NCBI GenBank assembly: GCA_034678415.1
Contig: JAXDBV010000365.1
Location: forward strand, 1-9,756
Origin: JAXDBV01 sp034678415
Lineage (GTDB): Bacteria; Bacteroidota; Bacteroidia; Bacteroidales; VadinHA17
Direction of reading: 5' to 3'
Length of the DNA stretch: 9,756 nt
Positions 1-5,605 of this stretch are shown in pieces. The stretch's first letter is position 1. Each line of letters opens with the position of its first letter. The notes below the pieces were generated by a model, which saw only the letters and a list, made by a program, of their open reading frames with translations, searched no databases and was not told the DNA's origin. The position numbers were made by a program, and so were the translations under genes.

Positions 1-645
1 CCTCGTTGTTCCCAGCATCATTTCCACCAGTCCGTTCAACGGTGCACTGTCGCTCCTGATCGCAGTACTGAAGCTCAGCCCCGACCGTGAGGAGAGAATA
101 GCTATGCCATGCTCGGCGATCGGTCCGCTCACGATCACTTTGTCTCCTGGCAGGCAATTCCCCGGTGCGATATTCACGTCATCAGGTATGATACCTATCC
201 CGGATGTGTTAATAAAGATCTCATCCCCCTTACCGCGATCCACCACCTTGGTATCTCCTGTGACTACCATTACTCCGGCTCTCTCAGCAGCGAGACGGAT
301 CGACCGCACGATCTCCCACAGCTTTTCCATCTCCAGCCCTTCTTCAATGATAAATGCCAGGGATAAATACAGCGGTTTGGCGCCACAGCACGCCAGGTCG
401 TTCACCGTACCGTAAACTGCCAGGTCACCAATATTTCCTCCGGGAAAGAAGATCGGTTTGACAACATACGAATCGGTGGTGAAAGCAAGCCTGTGGCCTG
501 CCGGAGGGAGTATGGCGCCATCATGCAACGGGCGGATGAAGTCATTCCCGAACTCGGGAAGGAACATTTTCTCTATCAACTGGTGCGTTAGTCGACCGCC
601 TCCGCCATGGGCCAGCAACACCCTTTCATACTCCGTGATGGGCAC
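1..645 (-). CDS. hypE: Hydrogenase maturation factor HypE, N-terminal part, cut by the window edge
   Basis: HypE dehydrates the HypF-made thiocarbamate on its C-terminal cysteine to a thiocyanate, giving the cyanide ligands of the [NiFe]-hydrogenase iron; it works with the HypC-HypD complex in the cytoplasm. The 215 visible codons show the family's start region HGGGGR (residues 13-18), TTDSYVV (56-62), a PGGNIGDLAVYGTVND segment (68-83) and VTGDTKVVDRGKGDE (128-142), all typical of the PurM/AIR-synthetase-like ATP-binding fold. The family is about 330-350 residues, so roughly the last third, including the catalytic C-terminal cysteine, lies beyond base 1. No ATG exists in frame ahead of the HGGGGR motif; the GTG at 643-645 is the best start, with a weak AGG some 14 bases upstream. 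The frame is open back to the hypD stop 48 bases away, so expression probably depends on the hypCDE transcript. Identity is secure; the exact start is not. Confidence 0.95.
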   Translation of the reverse strand, partial: MPITEYERVLLAHGGGGRLTHQLIEKMFLPEFGNDFIRPLHDGAILPPAGHRLAFTTDSYVVKPIFFPGGNIGDLAVYGTVNDLACCGAKPLYLSLAFIIEEGLEMEKLWEIVRSIRLAAERAGVMVVTGDTKVVDRGKGDEIFINTSGIGIIPDDVNIAPGNCLPGDKVIVSGPIAEHGIAILSSRSGLSFSTAIRSDSAPLNGLVEMMLGTTR

Positions 646-693
646 CGGGCAGCTTAACCTGAAATATTTATCTGTATCCTTCTGTTCCGCGGT

Positions 694-1779
694 TCAGTGT
701 TTTTTATACCGGTAGTATGCCGCGCAGGTACCTTCTGTTGATACCATGGGCGCTCCCATGGGATGATCAGGTGTGCATTCCTTCCCGAAAACGGCACAGT
801 CATACGGCCTTTTCTTCCCCTGAAGTACTTCGCCGGCAATGCATACCGATGGTTTCTCCACGGCCGGTACCGCCAGATGAAAGACATGCCTGGCATCATA
901 TGCCCGGTAAGTGGGTCGTAACTTCAGACCACTGGCCGCTATGTTGCCAATGCCCCTCCACTGACGGTCGGTCACTTCAAATACCTCGTTCATCATGGCT
1001 TTGGCCGAACGATTCCCTTCCCTCGTTACTGCCCGCCGGTAGGCGTTCTCCACTTCATACCTGCCTTCTTCCAGCTGTCTTACAGCCATCAGAATGCCCT
1101 GAAGGATATCAACCGGCTCAAAACCGGTTACTACCACAGGGATATTGTATTCCTCAGCCACCGGTATATATTCGTCATAACCCATTATTGTACACACATG
1201 CCCGGCTGCAAGGAAGGCTTGTATCCTGTTGCCGGGCGACGAAAGGATTAGTCGCATGGCCGGTGGAACCAGCATGTTGGCGGTAAGAACGGAAAAGTTT
1301 TTCAGGTTTCTTGCAGCAGCCATCTTTACCGCCAGGGCATTGGCCGGAGCAGTGGTCTCAAAACCGATGGCAAAGAACACCACTTTCCTGCCGGGATTCT
1401 CAACGGCAATATCCACCGCATCGAGGGGAGAATATACCATCCGCACATCACCTCCCGCGGCTCTGGCTCCCAGGAGGTCAGTGCCCGAACCCGGTACACG
1501 CAGCATATCTCCAAAAGACACAAGTATCACTTCGTGGTGTGAGACCAGTTCAATCGCCTGGTCTATGATCTCCACGGGGGTGACACACACAGGGCAGCCC
1601 GGCCCGTGAACCAGGGTCAGCCCGGGTGGCAGATACTCCTCCAGTCCGTACCTCATGATCGCATGGGTCTGACCTCCGCAAATCTCCATGATCGTCCAGG
1701 GACGGGTGACCACACCCCTGATCATGCCTGCCAGCTTCTTCACAAGCTTCCTGTCCCTGTATTCATCAACATATTTCAT
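694..1779 (-). CDS. hypD: Hydrogenase maturation factor HypD, iron-sulfur scaffold
   Basis: HypD, a [4Fe-4S] protein, forms with HypC the scaffold on which the Fe(CN)2CO group of [NiFe]-hydrogenase is built before transfer to the large subunit. At 361 residues it has the normal family length and all the signature motifs: MEICGGQTHA (31-40, Cys34), GPGCPVCVTP (59-68, Cys62 and Cys65), the IGFETTAPA segment near residue 140, and the C-terminal cluster-binding region with CIAGEVLQG, the KECTPDHP stretch and a final EGTCAAYY. The start ATG at 1777-1779 gives the usual MKYVDEYRD-like beginning. A CAGG that could act as ribosome binding site lies inside a 12-base palindrome just upstream. It follows hypC by 35 bases and precedes hypE by 48, so the three are almost certainly one operon. 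Nothing looks broken. Confidence 0.98.
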   Translation of the reverse strand: MKYVDEYRDRKLVKKLAGMIRGVVTRPWTIMEICGGQTHAIMRYGLEEYLPPGLTLVHGPGCPVCVTPVEIIDQAIELVSHHEVILVSFGDMLRVPGSGTDLLGARAAGGDVRMVYSPLDAVDIAVENPGRKVVFFAIGFETTAPANALAVKMAAARNLKNFSVLTANMLVPPAMRLILSSPGNRIQAFLAAGHVCTIMGYDEYIPVAEEYNIPVVVTGFEPVDILQGILMAVRQLEEGRYEVENAYRRAVTREGNRSAKAMMNEVFEVTDRQWRGIGNIAASGLKLRPTYRAYDARHVFHLAVPAVEKPSVCIAGEVLQGKKRPYDCAVFGKECTPDHPMGAPMVSTEGTCAAYYRYKKH

Positions 1780-1785
1780 CTGAGG

Positions 1786-1797
1786 CCTGTTAACAGG
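1786..1797. repeat. 12-base perfect palindrome in the hypC-hypD gap
   Basis: CCTGTTAACAGG reads the same on both strands. It begins 7 bases upstream of the hypD ATG on the minus strand. In RNA it can fold as a 4-base-pair CCUG/CAGG stem with a UUAA loop, and the CAGG arm is the only Shine-Dalgarno-like stretch before hypD. It could therefore damp hypD initiation, or it could be a chance palindrome or a protein site. Seen directly; function is inference. Confidence 0.45.
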
Positions 1798-1814
1798 ATT
1801 GATAGCGCGATGAC

Positions 1815-2051
1815 TTATTTATCGTTCAGTTCACCCATCTGACGGAACAAATCAAGGGTCTCCAGCGCTTCTTTCTCACGGATACGGCTCAGCGCTGTGC
1901 CCGCATGGGCAAGGATATAATCCCCCACACCAGCCTCTACCCACTGGATACTTATCTCCTTCACCACACCGGCAAAATCAACCTTTGCCATCCTCAAACC
2001 GGCATTGCCGTTGTATACCTCTATGATTTTTCCCGGAATTGCCAGACACAT
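1815..2051 (-). CDS. hypC: Hydrogenase maturation chaperone HypC/HybG family
   Basis: HypC is the small chaperone that binds HypD, carries the iron precursor, and delivers it to the hydrogenase large-subunit precursor. The 78-residue product has the family length and the diagnostic N-terminus MCLAIPGKI, in which Cys2 (after Met removal) is the iron-group ligand and partner-binding residue, then a small OB-like barrel core with VGDYILAHAGTAL (42-54; the conserved His is residue 49). The start is fixed by the MCLAIPG motif and by GGGAGGG at 2057-2063 on the minus strand, 5 bases from the ATG, one of the few strong ribosome binding sites in the window. It is first gene of hypCDE and is divergent from hypA across 97 bases. 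No clear TANNTTTG box was found on its strand, so its promoter is not located. Confidence 0.97.
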   Translation of the reverse strand: MCLAIPGKIIEVYNGNAGLRMAKVDFAGVVKEISIQWVEAGVGDYILAHAGTALSRIREKEALETLDLFRQMGELNDK

Positions 2052-2056
2052 ATATA

Positions 2057-2063
2057 CCCTCCC
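2057..2063 (-). promoter_or_regulatory. Strong ribosome binding site of hypC
   Basis: The minus strand reads GGGAGGG followed by 5 bases and the hypC ATG. Most other starts in this window lack such a site, so hypC, the first gene of its operon, may be translated more efficiently than its partners. The motif is seen directly; the effect is inferred. Confidence 0.6.
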
Positions 2064-2065
2064 GA

Positions 2066-2075
2066 TAATATATTA
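2066..2075. repeat. AT-only palindrome in the hypC-hypA divergent region
   Basis: TAATATATTA is a perfect 10-base palindrome in the 97-base region between the divergent hypC and hypA starts, 15 bases upstream of the hypC ATG. It could be part of a shared operator or simply reflect the AT richness of a promoter region. It is reported because it lies between two divergent arms that presumably need common control. Confidence 0.25.
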
Positions 2076-2109
2076 ACGGATGGGAAAATACAAAAAAAAA
2101 TGAAATACC

Positions 2110-2117
2110 TATATTTG
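2110..2117 (+). promoter_or_regulatory. Bacteroidota -7 promoter box for hypAB
   Basis: TATATTTG matches the Bacteroidota TANNTTTG -7 element exactly and ends 31 bases before the hypA ATG, giving a plausible short leader. No TTTG is seen at the -33 spacing, where the sequence is an A run (2091-2100), so the match is one-sided. This is the likely promoter of hypA and possibly of hypB as well. Confidence 0.5.
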
Positions 2118-2148
2118 ACAATGAAATGAGGATGAAAAGCAATGGCAT

Positions 2149-2499
2149 ATGCATGAGCTGGTCATAGCAACGAATATTGTCAGGATTGCATCCCGGACAG
2201 CCGGTGAAAGGGGAGCCGGGCGAGTGACCGAGGTGGTGGTAGACATAGGCCGGCTCTCCGGTGTGGTAAAAGAAGCACTGGAGTTTGCCTGGGAATCGGC
2301 AAGGAAAGGAACAATACTGGAACCGGCCAGGCTGGTGATCAACCATCTGCCTGGCAAGGCACAATGCTCCTCCTGCGGTTATGTATATCCTGTCGATCAT
2401 CTGTCCATTGAATGCCCGGTCTGCAGGAGTTTCAACCCCGTCATCATTCAGGGAAGGGAACTCAGTGTCAAAAGTATTCTTGTTGAAGAGGAAGAATGA
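2149..2499 (+). CDS. hypA: Hydrogenase nickel-insertion protein HypA/HybF
   Basis: HypA is the nickel metallochaperone that, with the GTPase HypB, delivers nickel to the hydrogenase large subunit after the iron group is in place. The 116-residue product has the normal length. It begins MHEL, where His2 is a nickel ligand and Glu3 is conserved, and has the zinc-binding loop of two CxxC pairs, Cys73/Cys76 and Cys89/Cys92, in CSSCGYVYP and ECPVC. The middle segment VVDIGRLSGVVKEALEFAWE (30-49) is typical of the family. The start is fixed by the MHE motif, since the nickel site needs His at position 2; no close Shine-Dalgarno sequence is present. It lies 89 bases upstream of hypB on the same strand and is divergent from hypCDE. 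The acidic tail (EEEE) is unremarkable. Confidence 0.97.
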   Translation: MHELVIATNIVRIASRTAGERGAGRVTEVVVDIGRLSGVVKEALEFAWESARKGTILEPARLVINHLPGKAQCSSCGYVYPVDHLSIECPVCRSFNPVIIQGRELSVKSILVEEEE

Positions 2500-2541
2500 A
2501 GTCCGTGATGAGTAATGTGCCACCAGCCCGGGCAGGAAGAG

Positions 2542-2559
2542 ATTAATTACGTAATTAAT
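2542..2559. promoter_or_regulatory. 18-base perfect palindrome upstream of hypB, candidate operator
   Basis: ATTAATTACGTAATTAAT is an uninterrupted palindrome ending 29 bases before the hypB ATG, inside the 89-base hypA-hypB gap. It is followed by a second inverted repeat, AATTAT-TGAG-ATAATT (2557-2572), and more ATTAATT repeats up to 2580. An exact 18-base palindrome placed there is a good candidate for a dimeric regulator site, for example a nickel-, iron- or redox-responsive factor. It does not match the E. coli NikR site (GTATGA-N16-TCATAC) and only loosely resembles an FNR/CRP-type site. The regulator is unknown. Confidence 0.5.
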
Positions 2560-2588
2560 TATTGAGATAATTCATTAATTCAACATCG

Positions 2589-3503
2589 ATGTGCGACACT
2601 TGCGGATGCGGTCAGCCGGATGACAAGGTACGGATTTCAAAACCGGGACAGCACGACAAACACAGCCATACCTACAACCACAGTCATATCCATGAACACG
2701 GAACTGAAAAACATACCCATGAGCATGAACATACCTATGATCATGTTCATACCCACAGCGATCCTCATGATCATGAACACGATCATGAACACCTGCATGA
2801 TCATGGTCATGACCACGATCATAATCACGATAAAAGGATCATGATTGGTGAGGATATCATGGACAGGAATAACCGGCTGGCAGAGCGGAACAGGGGATTT
2901 TTCGAAGCCAGGAAGATCCTGGCAATCAACTGGGTAAGTTCACCCGGGTCGGGCAAGACCACCCTCCTCGAGAAAACCATCCTGGCTCTCAGGAACGAGT
3001 TCCTGTTCTGTATCATTGAGGGCGATCAGCAATCCATGATCGATGCGGAGAGGATCCACCGCACCGGCGTCCCCGTGGTTCAGGTGAACACCGGCAGTGC
3101 CTGTCATCTCGATGCTCATATGGTGAACCAGGCAGTAAAAGAGCTGGACGTGCCCGATAAGGCGGTGCTCATGATTGAAAATGTAGGGAACCTTGTCTGT
3201 CCCGCACTCTTCGACCTTGGCGAAGCATTCCGTATCGTGGTGGTCAGCACCACGGAAGGCGATGATAAACCGCTGAAATACCCGAGTATGTTCGAGTCAT
3301 CGCATATCTGCATGATCAATAAAACCGACCTGCTCCCCTACGTGGATTCACACCCGGAACATCTCAGGAAATATGCCCTGCAGGTGAATGCACACCTGAA
3401 GTTTTTCGACCTGTCAGCAATAACAGGAGAAGGAATGAAGGAATGGTTCGACTGGCTCAGAAAAACCGTGAAAGGTACATGGCAGTCAACGGCCGGTGAC
3501 TGA
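2589..3503 (+). CDS. hypB: Hydrogenase nickel-incorporation GTPase HypB with long histidine-rich tail
   Basis: HypB is a SIMIBI-class GTPase that loads nickel into the hydrogenase large subunit together with HypA. Of its 304 residues, the N-terminus CDTCGCG (2-8) is the high-affinity CxxCGC nickel site known from E. coli HypB. Residues 22-80 hold 25 histidines, mostly as HxH repeats mixed with Asp and Glu, the nickel-storage form described in some rhizobia. The GTPase domain starts near residue 109, with P-loop SSPGSGKTT (117-125), EGD (144-146), the metal-site residues Cys172-His173 in NTGSACHLDAH and Cys204 in NLVCPAL, and NKTD (244-247) for guanine recognition. The ATG is kept because the CxxCGC motif begins at residue 2. 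No Shine-Dalgarno sequence is present; an 18-base palindrome lies upstream. HypB proteins usually have either one feature strongly developed or neither, so both together is notable. Confidence 0.98.
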   Translation: MCDTCGCGQPDDKVRISKPGQHDKHSHTYNHSHIHEHGTEKHTHEHEHTYDHVHTHSDPHDHEHDHEHLHDHGHDHDHNHDKRIMIGEDIMDRNNRLAERNRGFFEARKILAINWVSSPGSGKTTLLEKTILALRNEFLFCIIEGDQQSMIDAERIHRTGVPVVQVNTGSACHLDAHMVNQAVKELDVPDKAVLMIENVGNLVCPALFDLGEAFRIVVVSTTEGDDKPLKYPSMFESSHICMINKTDLLPYVDSHPEHLRKYALQVNAHLKFFDLSAITGEGMKEWFDWLRKTVKGTWQSTAGD

Positions 3504-3608
3504 TTCCAGGAAAACGGAGGAAAACCGGTGAATAAAAAACCATCCTGGCCTGCCTGATCTTTAGTAAAAAAATATATTATTGAAAAAGAAACCACAATAT
3601 ATACCTGA

Positions 3609-4541
3609 ATGAAGGCAGCAGTAATTGATCGTTATGGTGGCCCGGAAGTCATTCAGGTGAGGGATGTGCCCGTGCCTGTTTGCCGGCCGGGAGAGGTCAT
3701 GGTCAGGGTGAAGGCTGTATCCCTTAATCCGGTGGACTGTAAAATCCGGCGGGGTGACATGTCGTTCATTCCGGGAAGAAAACTGCCGTGGATCCCCGGC
3801 GCAGACTTCGCCGGTATTGTCGTACAATCGCTTCATGAGGATTTTATTGAAGATGATGAGGTGTTTGGCGCTATTGATCCCCTCAGGGGAGGAGCATGTG
3901 CCGAATATATAGTTGTAAGCCCTGAAAACCTGTACCCAAAATCGGATATGCTGACATACCAGCAGTCGGCAGCTATTGGCATCGCCGGCCTTACCGCTAT
4001 GAACGCTCTCATCCACATGGGCAAGATCAAAACAGGCGATCATGTGCTGATCAACGGTTGTACAGGAGGCGTGGGTTTCATTGCCCTACAGATCGGCAAA
4101 TCCATGCACGCCAATGTGACGGGCATCTGCAGCACCGATAACGCGGATTTTGCCAGGAAATCAGGAGCTGATAAAGTTCTTGATTACCGGAAGGATAATA
4201 CCGGCTCATACGCTGCATATGACCTGATTTTCGATGTGCATGGAAGTTTGTCGTATTCCAGGATGAAACATTTTATGAAACAGGGAGGGAAGTTCATAAG
4301 CCTGTCACGCCGGGCCGGAGTACTCCTGCGTTCGATGTACTGCAGGATGACCGGTTCCCAGCGTTTCTTCCGGCTGCTGCTCAGGCCCGACAGGCACGAC
4401 CTTGCCGCACTGACGGATATGGTGGAGAAAAAAAGAATACGGCCCCATATTACTGAATCATACCCGCTGGATCATATCACCGCCGCACACAGAAAATACG
4501 AGGACGGGGGCCTGAGAGGGAAGATCGTCCTTGTGCCCTGA
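3609..4541 (+). CDS. Zinc-independent medium-chain dehydrogenase/reductase, quinone-oxidoreductase type
   Basis: This 310-residue protein has the MDR layout: a GroES-like N-terminal domain (about 1-120, with MKAAVIDRYGGPEVIQVRDVP-type start, LNPVDCKIRRGD at 39-50 and PGADFAGIV at 63-71), then a Rossmann domain with the nucleotide motif GCTGGVG (150-156), and a C-terminal GGLRGKIVLVP ending. The zinc-binding cysteine and histidine sets of alcohol dehydrogenases are absent, so it belongs with quinone oxidoreductase and enoyl-reductase-like members that use NAD(P)H without metal. The substrate cannot be told. It sits 105 bases after hypB on the same strand; a near-match promoter box, TATTATTG at 3575-3582 (one mismatch to TANNTTTG), suggests its own transcript. 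No functional link to hydrogenase maturation is evident. RBS not clear. Confidence 0.88.
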   Translation: MKAAVIDRYGGPEVIQVRDVPVPVCRPGEVMVRVKAVSLNPVDCKIRRGDMSFIPGRKLPWIPGADFAGIVVQSLHEDFIEDDEVFGAIDPLRGGACAEYIVVSPENLYPKSDMLTYQQSAAIGIAGLTAMNALIHMGKIKTGDHVLINGCTGGVGFIALQIGKSMHANVTGICSTDNADFARKSGADKVLDYRKDNTGSYAAYDLIFDVHGSLSYSRMKHFMKQGGKFISLSRRAGVLLRSMYCRMTGSQRFFRLLLRPDRHDLAALTDMVEKKRIRPHITESYPLDHITAAHRKYEDGGLRGKIVLVP

Positions 4542-4868
4542 GAACCTGAAATGTGATCCTTCTCGCATATGATGGTATGTTTTGTGGCCTCAACAGAAAA
4601 GGTTCCGGAACAGTGATGGAAAATATTCCACCAAGGGATGTTTATTCCTGAATCTAACGGAAGTAACGAGTCTTGTGCTGTGAAGCGCGAGAAAACAAAG
4701 CCTGGAATATTAAGCAACATGGCACAACGCGCACCATATACCCTGTTATCGCAGTCATTGGCCTCCTGATAAATTGTTCTTCTTTCCTTATTCTAATTTC
4801 CGGTCTGGATCCATTTTATTTCTTTTGTCTTTCATTCTTACTTTTCTATTTTTGTTCCTTTCATACCC
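4542..4868. other. Intergenic region before mntP, no gene supported
   Basis: This 327-base stretch has no supported coding region. It contains the 10-base palindrome GTTCCGGAAC at 4602-4611 and becomes strongly pyrimidine-rich from about 4780 to 4866, the part holding the mntP promoter. A plus-strand open frame running from 4673 into mntP in another frame is judged spurious. I found no conserved-looking structure of the yybP-ykoY manganese riboswitch here. Confidence 0.6.
4824..4854 (+). promoter_or_regulatory. Full Bacteroidota-type promoter of mntP
   Basis: TTTG at 4824-4827, a 19-base spacer, and TATTTTTG at 4847-4854 match the Bacteroidota primary-sigma consensus (-33 TTTG, -7 TANNTTTG) at both elements. 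Transcription would begin only about 4-7 bases after the -7 box, leaving a leader of roughly 8-11 bases before the ATG at 4869. This is the best promoter match in the window. Confidence 0.65.
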
Positions 4869-5435
4869 ATGATGGAGATTTTAACCGTTTTTATCATAGC
4901 TCTAGGTCTCTCTTTCGACACCTTTGCCGTATCCATCTCATGCGGGCTGGTTCAGCCGGGCATCGTGTTCATCAGAGCCGTCAGGGTTGCATTCTTTATG
5001 GCATTGTTCCAGGGCGGCATGCCGGTGATAGGATGGTTTGTCGGGAACAGTTTCAGCCGGGTACTCGAAGACGTTGACCACTGGGTAGCCTTCCTCCTGC
5101 TGCTGATGATTGGTGGTAAGATGATCATTGACAGCAGGGCCAAGGAAGAAAAATTGCCGTGCATTGACCATTTTACCTTCAGGTTCATCCTGGGTATATC
5201 AGTGGCCACAAGCATCGATGCTCTGGTTGTGGGATTAAGCCTCGGATTGCTGAAAATGAATATCTTCCTCTCGGCCTTTATCATTGGCAGCGTTACCTTC
5301 GTCGTGGCCATGCTGGGTATGCTGCTGGGAAAAAAGGCCGTGGGATTGTGGAGGAAGAAGCTAACGATTGTCGGCGGTATTATCCTTATCCTTATCGGGA
5401 TCAGGATATTCATTGAACATCAGTTCCTCGGATAA
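4869..5435 (+). CDS. mntP: Manganese efflux pump MntP (YebN/DUF204 family)
   Basis: MntP is a small inner-membrane exporter that removes excess Mn(II). The product has 188 residues, the family's usual length, with about six hydrophobic helices arranged as two related halves. Each half has its conserved intramembrane aspartate: ALGLSFDTFAVSI (Asp17) in helix 1 and VATSIDALVVGLSLG (Asp117) in the second half; corresponding aspartates are needed for manganese export in E. coli. Two ATG codons stand in tandem (4869 and 4872), and either could start the protein; starting at the second gives Asp16. No Shine-Dalgarno sequence is visible. Its promoter is immediately upstream, making a very short leader. 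It is convergent with a ZIP-family transporter across 170 bases. Confidence 0.94.
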   Translation: MMEILTVFIIALGLSFDTFAVSISCGLVQPGIVFIRAVRVAFFMALFQGGMPVIGWFVGNSFSRVLEDVDHWVAFLLLLMIGGKMIIDSRAKEEKLPCIDHFTFRFILGISVATSIDALVVGLSLGLLKMNIFLSAFIIGSVTFVVAMLGMLLGKKAVGLWRKKLTIVGGIILILIGIRIFIEHQFLG

Positions 5436-5488
5436 AAGAAAGAAAAGGGCGGATTCCCGTCCAACAATCACAGGTGAAATGATTCCTT

Positions 5489-5505
5489 CCGGTACGATAC
5501 ACCGG
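5489..5505 (+). terminator. Weak hairpin between convergent mntP and ZIP genes
   Basis: CCGGT and ACCGG pair around a 7-base loop, followed by TTTGT. With only 5 base pairs and a short T run this is at best a weak terminator for mntP. No better hairpin was found in the 170-base convergent gap (5436-5605), which otherwise appears empty. Confidence 0.2.
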
Positions 5506-5605
5506 TTTGTCACGATGTATCCCTGCTTCTCATCTGAATAAAAGATAACGGGTAGCTGGCAAAATTCTTCGCGTGATCATTTCCGGCATGGATCGGATGC
5601 CCGTT

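Noticed and set aside
717..1609. Long plus-strand open frames opposite hypD
   Set aside because: They are antisense shadows of hypD, whose motifs are complete on the minus strand.
2640..2835. Possible tandem repeat or CRISPR-like array
   Set aside because: The repetition is coding: it follows the His/Asp/Glu codons of HypB in frame, with no constant repeat and spacer pattern.
2620..2844. Low-complexity Met/Ile/Thr-rich open frames on both strands over the hypB histidine tract
   Set aside because: They are frame shadows of the repetitive CAT/CAC/GAT codons of hypB.
4542..4868. yybP-ykoY manganese riboswitch before mntP
   Set aside because: I could not find its conserved core by eye and the likely promoter is too close to the gene; a covariance search would settle it.
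4673..5077. Plus-strand open frame with a hydrophobic stretch upstream of and overlapping mntP
   Set aside because: It overlaps the clear mntP gene in another frame, its hydrophobic part is translated from the pyrimidine-rich promoter region, and the remainder is not protein-like.
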